DNA of 64,000 nt from Odiellus spinosus (taxonomy: Eukaryota > Arthropoda > Arachnida > Opiliones > Phalangiidae): contig OY987238.1 in the NCBI GenBank assembly GCA_963920705.1, forward strand, positions 14,998,183 through 15,062,182, in the 5' to 3' direction. Positions 26,701-36,399 of the stretch are shown piece by piece; position 1 is the stretch's first letter, and every line of letters begins with the position of its first letter. The translations under genes were made by a program, and so were the position numbers. Below the pieces are notes generated by a model, which was not told the DNA's origin, did not search any database, and saw only the letters and a program-made list of their open reading frames with translations.

Positions 26701-28589
26701 CCTTAACAGGTATGGGAGCCGTTTTATTCCAAAGGGATGAAAATGATAATGAACGAGTCGTCGCGTTCACAAGCTATATGCTGAAACCCGCCGAACAAAG
26801 GTATCACGCGACGGAACGCGAACTTTTGGCCGGAGTTATTGCAGTTAGGAAATTTCGAAACTACTTGGATGGACAAACGTTCACATTAAGAACTGACAAT
26901 AAGGCCCTAGTTTGGCTGCACAGAATGAGAGACATCAACAGCAGGCTAGTAAGATGGGCTCTACTACTCCAAGAATTCAGCTTTGTCGTTGAACACGTTG
27001 CTGGGAAGGACAACGTAGTCCCAGACGCTATTTCAAGAGCTGAATACGACATCGTTGACGAAAACACCGAGCCTTTTGAAATGGAAGAGGAAAGGTTGTC
27101 CATTCCAGAAAGACTGAAAACTACAACCGGGTTAACCCTCCTAACCGTTACACCAGAGGAAAAAGAAGGAATGGAGGTATTACCAGCACTATCACCGGAC
27201 ATTTTACGAGATCATCAAAGGGAAGACGACCGGCTTAACTTAATAAGAGACTTTTTAAGCCATGGGACGCTCCCAGAAGTTAAACCTTTAGCTCGCTCGA
27301 TCCGAAAACAAGCCGCGCAATATCTTCTCTGTGACTCTGTGTTGTATAGAACAGAGAATACTATCAACACCGAACCAACTTGGGTACCATGCATCCCTCG
27401 CTCGTTACGCGAAACAGTTCTACGTTTCCTACACGACCATCCATCGTCGGGACATCTCGGGTACGAGAAAACGGTATTCCGCCTTCGCCAACGCTGTTAT
27501 TGGGATGGGATGGCTCGCGACACGAAGGAATACGTGTTATCTCGCGATCTTTGCCAAAAGAGTAAACCGCGACACGAGAAACCCATGGGATATCTACAAC
27601 CTATCGAACCAACAGCTCCAGGAGAAGTTTATAGTGTAGACTTAGTCGGACCCTTACCAAAAAGCGCGAAACAGTTTGCCTTCATCCTAGTGATTGTTGA
27701 CACGTTTTCGAAATGGGTCGAAGCGTATCCTTTGCGTCGCGCCACTGCCAACGCAGTCCGGAAGCTTTGTTTTGAGCACATGTGCCGGTACGGAATACCT
27801 CGAATCATCATTTCTGACAACGGGAGTCAGTTCACTTCGCGCTTATTCACTGAAATGTGTAAAACAAGTGGTATCGCGCACCACACAACCTCAGTTTATC
27901 ACCCCCAGAGTAACATGGTCGAGAGGTACAATCGCTCCTTAAAGCAAATCTTGCGTGTCTACGCTCACGACACACACCGACAATGGGCCACGCGCCTACC
28001 CGAGGCCCTTCTCGCACTAAATTCGGCCGTAAACTCTTCCACCGGATATCCGCCCGCGAAGTTAACCTTCGGAAGAAATTTACGGTTACCGGTCGAAAAT
28101 AGTCTCGCGCAACCGCCGGTCGAGCCCCTATCGATGGACGACTACGTCGATAAAATAGAGAAGACCATGGAGGCGATGGAAAAGCGTGTCCGCGAAAATA
28201 TAGCGCGTGCTCAAAAGCACCAAAAGAAAAACTATGACCTTCGCCGTAGTGCGGTCCACGTTAAAATAGGAGATTGGGTCCTAGTGCAAGCGCACCCCCA
28301 GTCATCCAAAGATGAGGGTATAACAGCGAAGTTGGCTCTCCTATACTTGGGACCTTACCGAGTTGCCAGTGCCGCGGGTAACCTCGCGTTTCGTTTGGAA
28401 GACGAAAACGGAAAATCCGCTGGAACCCAACACGTGTACAACCTCAAGGTATATACAAAGAGAGAGGTCCTACCGGGAAAAGACATTGTTTCCCTTAACC
28501 CTGACATTCCTACAGTCCAACAATCCACCCGAGTTTTGCGACCGAGACAGCACATTGACTATGCAAAACTCTCGGGGATTCGTTACTAA
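23790..28589 (+). CDS. Gag-Pol polyprotein of the Ty3/Gypsy element
   Basis: A single uninterrupted frame of 1599 residues from ATG 23790. The frame stays open upstream to 23697 through the primer site, but with no ATG. Gag-like region is about residues 250-350; zinc knuckle is C446-C449-H454-C459; the protease active site is Asp-Ser-Gly at 493-495; RT carries YLDD at 820-823; the RNase H first Asp is about 969. The integrase zinc-binding His pair is H1217/H1222, the catalytic acids are D1284, D1343 and E1378, and a GPY-type module follows near the C terminus. Gag and Pol are fused in one frame with no frameshift. Two oddities: Arg1252 (codon CGC) stands where the first Cys of the HHCC finger is expected (only C1255 remains), and the segment before E1378 lacks one residue, a Gly in most relatives, so D-to-E spacing is 34 rather than 35. 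The protein should copy RNA to DNA and integrate it in the nucleus; whether this copy's integrase is active is doubtful. Confidence 0.96.
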   Translation: MFRTPVQRASLASPSPGGGGVAAAPGITSGNVTNTMPNLPLMVANPSQNTMGVRSRSAGNLTNIATPVNASVRRSRLAASFSHRPVHTSTPIQQPSQQQAQVPISSNLTQSVPSTPQLPANAVQMLTNALSALTSQISQVNQRFDSLEQNIQQEFTNQSQERINLAQDSNDRFKVMETRLDRLETSVNKVPNPPQNPLTINVPTTNVNPSGTQNTSSFAAASSVESKMGSRICYNWLATASFRGAKTDNAFRFLRDATKVFTASGTPSSQWIGLIYHAFKGNASRWFDNRRHSFTDWSDFATVFLCEFRQKTPLELLKVALSREQKVGESFEKFVWDIQDAHEQHDASTAESIIFDTVVNSALPEYSRELRNVAESKKTIQELLRVGRLVALDLEKAHALYGSRHEPKSRVETKNEEREKGEERPAAARPSRLNDLEKQLVKDQKCFACQKVGHKRVDCPERASLRVLTTMCTKDCQHVSVLVNKVAKIAFVDSGATYSVIADTELVSLGKPLHDITPWVKENMTPAIGPAIMPIGTCSVEVCIQGITMNVDFAVLRNFNTPVLLGQDFIRGVGFVVLPNSNVYAFETNLNCRWPLYSFGSKPEETSPKQLKKNAENDPEACLTMKQTVENNRSKVDNILTKFEDVVSSGRLGHTMIVRHKVFTGDANPVKSRPYPYSQTKRAEISRQIEELQERGIIEPCSSPWASPVVLVTKKEGGFRLCVDYRSLNAISLDDAYPMPSVQYIMDSLKGAKYFSRIDLRSGYWQVELDRQSQDKCAFVTSDGQFRFKRMPFGLKSAPMTFQRLMNDILKDCRTFSCVYLDDIIIFSSTVEEHLQHLETILEVLRKANLTCNLPKCCFFQEQIDFLGFVVSADGIQTNPEKVAAVQHFPTPKSQTALRSFLGLVNFYRGFIPKMSEIAMPLFRLLKKNVPWRWEKAEVEAFRRLKQELIDSVVLAFPDFSKPYILQTDASLTGMGAVLFQRDENDNERVVAFTSYMLKPAEQRYHATERELLAGVIAVRKFRNYLDGQTFTLRTDNKALVWLHRMRDINSRLVRWALLLQEFSFVVEHVAGKDNVVPDAISRAEYDIVDENTEPFEMEEERLSIPERLKTTTGLTLLTVTPEEKEGMEVLPALSPDILRDHQREDDRLNLIRDFLSHGTLPEVKPLARSIRKQAAQYLLCDSVLYRTENTINTEPTWVPCIPRSLRETVLRFLHDHPSSGHLGYEKTVFRLRQRCYWDGMARDTKEYVLSRDLCQKSKPRHEKPMGYLQPIEPTAPGEVYSVDLVGPLPKSAKQFAFILVIVDTFSKWVEAYPLRRATANAVRKLCFEHMCRYGIPRIIISDNGSQFTSRLFTEMCKTSGIAHHTTSVYHPQSNMVERYNRSLKQILRVYAHDTHRQWATRLPEALLALNSAVNSSTGYPPAKLTFGRNLRLPVENSLAQPPVEPLSMDDYVDKIEKTMEAMEKRVRENIARAQKHQKKNYDLRRSAVHVKIGDWVLVQAHPQSSKDEGITAKLALLYLGPYRVASAAGNLAFRLEDENGKSAGTQHVYNLKVYTKREVLPGKDIVSLNPDIPTVQQSTRVLRPRQHIDYAKLSGIRY

Positions 28590-29132
28590 GACACTGAAAT
28601 AGAAATCGTTTCTAAAGTGTGTATATATGTTGTGTTTTTGTAGTATTAAGTAACTCTTCTTTATTTCAATTTCGGTATATTCATTTTGTTATATTTTAAG
28701 CCCATGTTTGTTATAGATAGTGTATTAATGTAATAGAATTTCCAAACAGGTAGTTGAACAGAAACAATTCCTACGGAAAAATAGAATAACTAGTTCACTT
28801 GGATCATAGAAAGCCAGTGCTAGTACTACGCCATTGCCCAAAACTTAATCTGTTGCCATTAGATTAGTTTTTTTTGTTATTTAGTCCACTAGAGTAGGAA
28901 AAGATCTAGCGCTAAAACCTGAGCCATTACAAATCCAGAGTATTGCCCACATAGTCTGTTTGTATTTCTAAGGCATATTAAGATCCTTATAACTTAATTA
29001 GCTTTATAAGCTGCCGTAGACTTTCTAATTGTGTAATCGTAAAATTGACCTAGTTAACTTAGTAATTGTATTCCATTTAAAGAAAAAAAAATTTTTAGTT
29101 ATTGTTTTAACTACTTATCCCCGGGTCAGTTT
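28590..29132 (+). other. Retrotransposon 3' non-coding region
   Basis: About 540 bp between the pol stop and the polypurine tract. It is AT-rich, without a long open frame and without any envelope-like sequence. Confidence 0.8.
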
Positions 29133-29144
29133 AGTGGAGGGGGA
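29133..29144 (+). promoter_or_regulatory. Polypurine tract
   Basis: agtggaggggga lies directly against the 3' LTR start (TGTAACAG at 29145). This is the expected primer site for plus-strand DNA synthesis. Confidence 0.85.
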
Positions 29145-29497
29145 TGTAACAGTTACATCGATTTCACTGTCACTGCCCCTTTAACAAAAAGAAATTTTAG
29201 ATCCTAACACCGACCTCTGGACTATGAGTCACTCTATACTTCGCCCTAGAGTTTCTCTAGGTGGTGCAATCCTAGAGCCCCGGAGAAAACGTAGAATAGA
29301 ATAGGAGGGAGTTGCGAGCCCGGAGCCGACCAGATAAGGCTGCACTCAAGTTAGCATTTGCCATAATGTTTCGATTTTTGTTTGTATATATATTTTAGTA
29401 TGTTCGTTAATTAAATATTCTTAATTTTAAACTGCCGTGTATTAATTTTATACTAATGGTCCGCGTTTGGAGTGTCGCCTCAGACGGAACCATTACA
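29145..29497 (+). repeat. 3' LTR
   Basis: 353 bp, read as identical to 23370-23722. It is followed by the target duplication ttgg and then by normal satellite C. Confidence 0.96.
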
Positions 29498-32400
29498 TTG
29501 GGAAAATTGAGATTTGGGAAAATTGAGATTGAGATTGGGAAAATTGAGATTGGGAAAATTGATATTGGGAAAATTGAGTTTGGGAAAATTGAGTTTGGGA
29601 AAATTGAGATTTGGAAAATTGAGATTTGGAAAATTGAGATTTGTAAAAATACACCCCCTGTAAAAATACACCCCCTGTAAAAATACACCCCCTGTAAAAA
29701 ACACACCCCCTGTAAAACACACCCCCTGTAAAAATACACCTCCTGTAAAAATACACCCCTGTAAAAAATACACCCCCTGTAAAAAATACACCCCCTGTAA
29801 AAATACACCCCCTGTAAAAAATACACCCCCTGTAAAAAATACACCCCTGTAAAAAATACACCCCCTGTAAAAATACACCCCCTGTAAAAATACACCCCCT
29901 GTAAAAATACACCCCCTGTAAAAAATACACCCCCTGTAAAAAATACACCCCCTGTAAAAAAACACCCCCTGTAAAAATACACCCCCTGTAAAAAATACAC
30001 CCCCTGTAAAAATACACCCCCTGTAAAAATACACCCCCTGTAAAAATACACCCCTTGTAAAAATACACCCCCTGTAAAAAATACACCCCCTGTAAAAAAT
30101 ACACCCCCTGTAAAAATACACCCCCTGTAAAAATACACCCCCTGTAAAAATACACCCCTGTAAAAAATACACCCCCTGTAAAAAATACACCCCCTGTAAA
30201 AATACACCCCCTGTAAAAAATACACCCCCTGTAAAAAATACACCCCTGTAAAAAATACACCCCCTGTAAAAATACACCCCCTGTAAAAATACACCCCCTG
30301 TAAAAATACACCCCCTGTAAAAAATACACCCCCTGTAAAAGTACACCCCCTGTAAAAAATACACCCCCTGTAAAAAATACACCCCCTGTAAAAATACACC
30401 CCCTGTAAAAATACACCCCCTGTAAAAAATACACCCCCTGTAAAAAATACACCCCCTGTAAAAAATACACCCCCAGTAAAAATACACCCCTGTAAAAATA
30501 CACCCCCTGTAAAAATACACCCCTGTAAAAATACACCCCCTGTAAAAATACACCCCCTGTAAAAATACACCCCCTGTAAAAAATACACCCCCTGTAAAAA
30601 ATACACCCCCTGTAAAAAATACACCCCGAGTAAAAATACACCCCTGTAAAAATACACCCCCTGTAAAAATACACCCCCTGTAAAAATACACCCCTTGTAA
30701 AAAATACACCCCCTGTAAAAATACACCCCCTGTAAAAATACACCCCCTGTAAAAAATACACCCCCTGTAAAAAATACACCCCCTGTAAAAAATACACCCC
30801 CAGTAAAAATACACCCCTGTAAAAATACACCCCCTGTAAAAATACACCCCTGTAAAAATACACCCCCTGTAAAAATACACCCCCTGTAAAAATACACCCC
30901 CTGTAAAAAATACACCCCCTGTAAAAAATACACCCCCTGTAAAAAATACACCCCGAGTAAAAATACACCCCTGTAAAAATACACCCCCTGTAAAAATACA
31001 CCCCTGTAAAAATACACCCCCTGTAAAAATACACCCCCTGTAAAAATACACCCCCTGTAAAAAATACACCCCCTGTAAAAAATACACCCCCTGTAAAAAA
31101 TACACCCCGAGTAAAAATACACCCCTGTAAAAATACACCCCCTGTAAAAATACACCCCCTGTAAAAATACACCCCTTGTAAAAAATACACCCCCTGTAAA
31201 AATACACCCCCTGTAAAAATACACCCCCTGTAAAAAATACACCCCCTGTAAAAAATACACCCCCTGTAAAAAATACACCCCCAGTAAAAATACACCCCTG
31301 TAAAAATACACCCCCTGTAAAAATACACCCCTGTAAAAATACACCCCCTGTAAAAATACACCCCCTGTAAAAATACACCCCCTGTAAAAAATACACCCCC
31401 TGTAAAAAATACACCCCCTGTAAAAAATACACCCCGAGTAAAAATACACCCCTGTAAAAATACACCCCCTGTAAAAATACACCCCCTGTAAAAATACACC
31501 CCTTGTAAAAAATACACCCCCTGTAAAAATACACCCCCTGTAAAAATACGGGCCCCCTGTAAAAATACACCCCCTGTAAAAATACACCCCCTGTAAAAAA
31601 TACACCCCCTGTAAAAATACACCCCCTGTAAAAATACACCCCCTGTAAAAATACACCCCCTGTAAAAATACACCCCCTGTAAAAAATACACCCCCTGTAA
31701 AAAATACACCCCCTGTAAAAAATACACCCCCTGTAAAAATACACCCCCTGTAAAAAATACACCCCCTGTAAAAATACACCCCTTGTAAAAATACACCCCC
31801 TGTAAAAAATACACCCCCTGTAAAAAATGAGATTTGGAAAAATTGAGATTTGGCAAAATTGAGATTTGGCAAAATTGAGATTTGGGAAAATTGAGATTTG
31901 GGAAAATTGAGATTTGGGAAAATTGAGATTTGGGAAAATTGAGATTTGGGAAAATTGAGATTTGGGAAAATTGAGATTTGGGAAAATTGAGATTGGCAAA
32001 ATTGAGATTGGCAAAATTGAGATTGGCAAAATTGAGATTGGGAAAATTGAGATTGGCAAAATTGAGATTGGCAAAATTGAGATTGGGAAAATTGAGATTG
32101 GGAAAATTGAGATTGAGATTGGGAAAATTGAGATTGGGAAAATTGAGATTGGGAAAATTGAGATTGGGAAAATTGAGATTGGGAAAATTGAGATTGGGAA
32201 AATTGAGATTGGGAAAATTGAGATTGAGATTGGGAAAATTGAGATTGGGAAAATTGAGATTGGGAAAATTGAGATTGAGATTGGGAAAATTGAGATTGGG
32301 AAAATTGAGATTGGGAAAATTGAGATTGGGAAAATTGAGTTTGGGAAAATTGAGTTTGGGAAAATTGAGATTTGGAAAATTGAGATTTGTAAAAATACAC

Positions 32401-34331
32401 CCCCTGTAAAAATACACCCCCTGTAAAAATACACCCATGTAAAAATACACCCCCTGTAAAAATACACCCCTTGTAAAAAATACACCCCCTGTAAAAATAC
32501 ACCCCCTGTAAAAATACACCCCCTGTAAAAATACACCCCCTGTAAAAAATACACCCCCTGTAAAAAATACACCCCCTGTAAAAAATACACCCCCTGTAAA
32601 AAATACACCCCCTGTAAAAAATACAACCCCTGTAAAAAATACAACCCCTGTAAAAATACACCCCCTGTAAAAATACACCCCCTGTAAAAATACACCCCCT
32701 GTAAAAAATGAGATTTGGGAAAATTGAGATTTGGGAAAATTGAGATTTGGGAAAATTGAGATTTGGGAAAATTGAGATTTGGGAAAATTGAGATTTGGGA
32801 AAATTGAGATTTGGGAAAATTGAGATTTGGGAAAATTGAGATTTGGGAAAATTGAGATTGGCAAAATTGAGATTGGCAAAATTGAGATTGGCAAAATTGA
32901 GATTGGCAAAATTGAGATTGGCAAAATTGAGATTGGGAAAATTGAGATTGGGAAAATTGAGATTGGGAAAATTGAGATTGGGAAAATTGAGATTGGGAAA
33001 ATTGAGATTGGGAAAATTGAGATGGGGAAAATTGAGATGGGGAAAATTGAGATTGGGAAAATTGAGATTGGGAATATTGAGATTGGGAAAATTGAGATTG
33101 GGAAAATTGAGATTGGGAAAATTGAGATTGGGAAAATTGAGATTGGGAAAATTGAGATTGAGATTGGGAAAATTGAGATTGGGAAAAATACACCCCCTGT
33201 AAAAATACACTCCCTGTAAAAAATGAGATTTGGGAAAATTGAGATTTGGGAAAATTGAGATTTGGGAAAATTGAGATTTGGGAAAATTGAGATTTGGGAA
33301 AATTGAGATTGGGAAAATTGAGATTGGGAAAATTGAGTTTGGGAAAATTGAGTTTGGGAAAATTGAGATTTGGAAAATTGAGATTTGGAAAATTGAGATT
33401 TGTAAAAATACACCCCCTGTAAAAATACACCCCCTGTAAAAATACACCCCCTGTAAAAATACACCCCCTGTAAAAATACACCCCCTGTAAAAATACACCC
33501 CCTGTAAAAATACACCCCCTGTAAAAATACACCCCCTGTAAAAAACACACCCCCTGTAAAAATACACCCCCTGTAAAAATACACCCCCTGTAAAAATACA
33601 CCACTGTAAAAAATACACCCCCTGTAAAAATACACCCCCTGTAAAAATACACCCCCTGTAAAAATACACCCCCTGTAAAAAATACACCCCCTGTAAAAAT
33701 ACACCCCCTGTAAAAATACACCGCCTGTAAAAAATACACCCCCTGTAAAAATACACCCCCTGTAAAAATACACCCCCTGTAAAAATACACCCCCTGAAAA
33801 AATACACCCCCTGTAAAAATACACCCCCTGTAAAAATACACCCCCTATAAAAATACACCCCCTGTAAAAATGAGATTTGGGAAAATTGAGATTTGGGAAA
33901 ATTGAGATTTGGGAAAATTGAGATTTGGGAAAATTGAGATTTGGGAAAATTGAGATTTGGGAAAATTGAGATTTGGGAAAATTGAGATTTGGGAAAATTG
34001 AGATTGGGAAAATTGAGATTGGGAAAATTGAGATTGGGAAAATTGAGATTGGGAAAATTGAGATTGAGATTGGGAAAATTGAGATTGGGAAAATTGAGTT
34101 TGGGAAAATTGAGATTTGGAAAATTGAGATTTGTAAAAATACACCCCCTGTAAAAAATACACCCCCTGTAAAAATACACCCCCTCTAAAAAATGAGATTT
34201 GGGAAAATTGAGATTTGGCAAAATTGAGATTTGGCAAAATTGAGATTGGCAAAATTGAGATTTGGCAAAATTGAGATATGGGAAAATTGAGATTTGGGAA
34301 AATTGAGATTGGGAAAATTGAGATTGGGAAT
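29498..34331 (-). repeat. Satellite C/D composite array continued, reverse polarity
   Basis: Continues the host satellite interrupted by the retrotransposon. C blocks are about 29498-29647, 31829-32391, 32709-33187, 33222-33406, 33870-34135 and 34191-34331; D fills the rest. Within the D block 29648-31828 a higher-order repeat of about 480 bp is marked by ccccgagt (30625, 30953, 31105, 31433) and cccccagt (about 30470, 30795, 31272). The array ends abruptly at about 34330, where a dispersed repeat begins. Confidence 0.94.
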
Positions 34332-34818
34332 TGATAAATTTTATTTCAATTTTAAGTTAAATCTTGAGACTAATTGCTTTACGTAATTTTCCCGCGCAAA
34401 CTAGTCCTCTGGACAATAAAGTTTATTTATTGCCAAATTATTGGAGGAATCTTTAATTCACGAAATCGCTGACGAAAATCACGAAATCGTCGGTGAAAAA
34501 TCACGAAATTGTCGTCGAAAATCACGAAATCATAAACTGTGACCAAAAATCACTATATTCTCAGCCAAAACAAATGATTGAAAAGAAAAAAACTTAACAA
34601 AAATTCTCGAAACAACCAACTGGGTCAATCCATGTGAATTCGACTTAAGAAAAAGGGCCTAATAGATGATAATATAAATTCTGACTATGTCCCAACCTTG
34701 AAAAAAGGGTACATCTTCCATAGAAAGGGGTTCTATTTAACGGCTGTTTTTGTTAGTTTCAAGGTTGGATAAAGTATGGAAAATCCTATACTTTGAACCA
34801 ACCTTGAAAAACGCTACA
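34329..34818 (+). repeat. Dispersed repeat, copy 1
   Basis: Shares long near-identical stretches with 46935-47509, for example ttgagactaattg, cgtaattttcccgcgcaaac and attattggaggaatctttaa. This copy lacks about 110 bp present in copy 2 after cctctgg. It contains three to four tandem copies of a 21-22-bp motif (cacgaaatcgctgacgaaaat, 34458-34530). No coding capacity was seen. Confidence 0.85.
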
Positions 34819-34839
34819 ATACAGCCCGATAAAATAATA

Positions 34840-35045
34840 AATAATAAATACACCCCCCTGTAAAAAAAAATAAATACACCCCTTGAAAAAAATTATTAAA
34901 TACACCCTCTGTAAAAAAATAAATAATACACCCCCTGAAAAAAAAAAAAAATATATTATAAATACACTCCCTGAAAAATACACCCCTTGTAAAAAATCCA
35001 AAAAAAAAAAAAAATAATAAAATAAAAGATCCATTTTTTACAAGG
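34840..35045 (-). repeat. Degenerate satellite D remnant
   Basis: Several diverged D units (aaatacacccccctgtaaaa, aatacaccccttgaaaa) separated by A-rich runs, ending with one unit in the opposite orientation (ttttttacaaggggc, about 35034). It looks like an old, decaying satellite edge. Confidence 0.8.
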
Positions 35046-35946
35046 GGCTCTCCAAATCACAGAAAAGTTGATACAACAGAAATTCCATTAATGTTTTTAT
35101 TTTTCTATAACAAACTGAAAGTGGTTTATAAAACTGAATGATATCTATTTACACATGGAACTTTATTAAAAAAAAGAAAAAAAGGTTATATTAAAACGCC
35201 ACTGAAAACTCTGCACCCAAAAGTTTAATCTTTGTTTTATGATTTAACTATGAAAAGAAATAAATTACTTTTTTCTTTTACATTTTTAAAAAAATGGCAA
35301 TGTTGTAAAATAATCTCTTATACAAGCAAAACTAAAAATCTATTAAAAACAGAGTCTTGGGAACTTGATCTTCGTTAGATGCATCGTGAGACTCGTCTAA
35401 TCTCTTTTACTAGCTTTCATCTGAGACGATTTTCCAGTAGGGTCAAGATCGGGTAACAAAGAGGTTGGCAAAAGGTGGTCCCAGGATGGAAAGATTAGGG
35501 TTAAAAAGTAAAATTTATAAATCAATTAATTTTTGGCAAAATTGCTGTTGGGAAGCTTAGCAGTAAAGGAAGACTGACTGAAAATTTTACTAGAGATTTT
35601 TCCAAGGTGTTGGATAAATTATTTCGATTTAAAAATAATACTCAAAATATTAAGACTTAACGCTGGATTTATATTTTAAGTTTTTTACAAAGTGGCTAGA
35701 GTATATCCCGCGATATTTATTAGAATCTCCGCGAATCCCGCAAAGCTTATTTTCAGCGCAAATGTTAATTTTATTTCTAGTTCGTAAATATTTTTACTGG
35801 TGGATAATATTTTAAATTATAGGTGAATAAAGGATAAATAATTGAGATATTATAGGAAATTAGTTACGTTCTAATTATACAATGAATGAACCGATTCGAT
35901 TAACATTATATAAAAATTTGAGGCAATTGACGTACTAAAAGTACTA
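35046..35946. other. Intergenic, no gene recognised
   Basis: AT-rich. On the - strand a 30-codon open stretch around 35405-35490 ends in a stop and looks protein-like, but I see no acceptor site, so it is not called. Confidence 0.4.
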
Positions 35947-36385
35947 AAGGGTCAAAGCAGAGGTATATAATAACCCCCTTCGGAGGAAAGTATGAAAGGT
36001 AGCCAAAATCGACGAACAACGAGTGCCCGGCGTAAATCGCGGCGGATCGACACGCCGCTTTACTCCCAAAAAATAGTTACACCATTTTGAACCTGACTAA
36101 ATTTTCCCTACGCGCGCTTCCGGAACTCGCAAGCTGAAGTCAACCTTCGACTCCATTTTAACAGACAGCCTGACTCCCGAGACATGAAGTTCTAAACACA
36201 AATCGAGCCGTCTTGTTTATACAAAGACCATTTACTAGAGTAGCGACATTGAGAAGTCCAGCGCGAGCTAGTGGCCTAGATAGTCAGCAGCGGGCTCTCG
36301 TTGTTCGTGATTTTTAGCATTGGTAGTATAGGGGCTTTCATACTTCCCCCCAAAGGGGGTTATTATATACATCTGGTCAAAGGTA
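35947..36385. repeat. Inverted repeat pair around 36.0 and 36.3 kb
   Basis: The segment 35947-36038 (tatataataacccccttcgg, aaagtatgaaag, gaacaacgag) recurs inverted at 36290-36385. The arms are roughly 85-95 bp with mismatches and about 250 bp between. It could be a fold-back element or two inverted copies of one repeat. Confidence 0.75.
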
Positions 36386-36399
36386 TAAAAAAAACTTAC

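Larger units (their letters stand above)
23370..29497 (+). mobile_element. Ty3/Gypsy LTR retrotransposon, full length, inside satellite C
   Basis: 6128 bp with two 353-bp LTRs that start TGTAA and end TTACA and that I read as identical. The 4-bp sequence ttgg flanks both ends (23366-23369 and 29498-29501), and removing the element restores a normal satellite C unit. Internal order is primer-binding site, one gag-protease-RT-RNaseH-integrase frame, about 540 bp of non-coding sequence, and a polypurine tract. No envelope gene is present. RT before integrase, with a GPY-type C terminus and no visible chromodomain, places it in Ty3/Gypsy (Metaviridae); the clade is not determined. Identical LTRs mean a very recent insertion. 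Confidence 0.97.

Noticed and set aside
35405-35500. Protein-like - strand tail (PSWDHLLPTSLLPDLDPTGK)
   Set aside because: No acceptor site upstream and no exon to attach it to.
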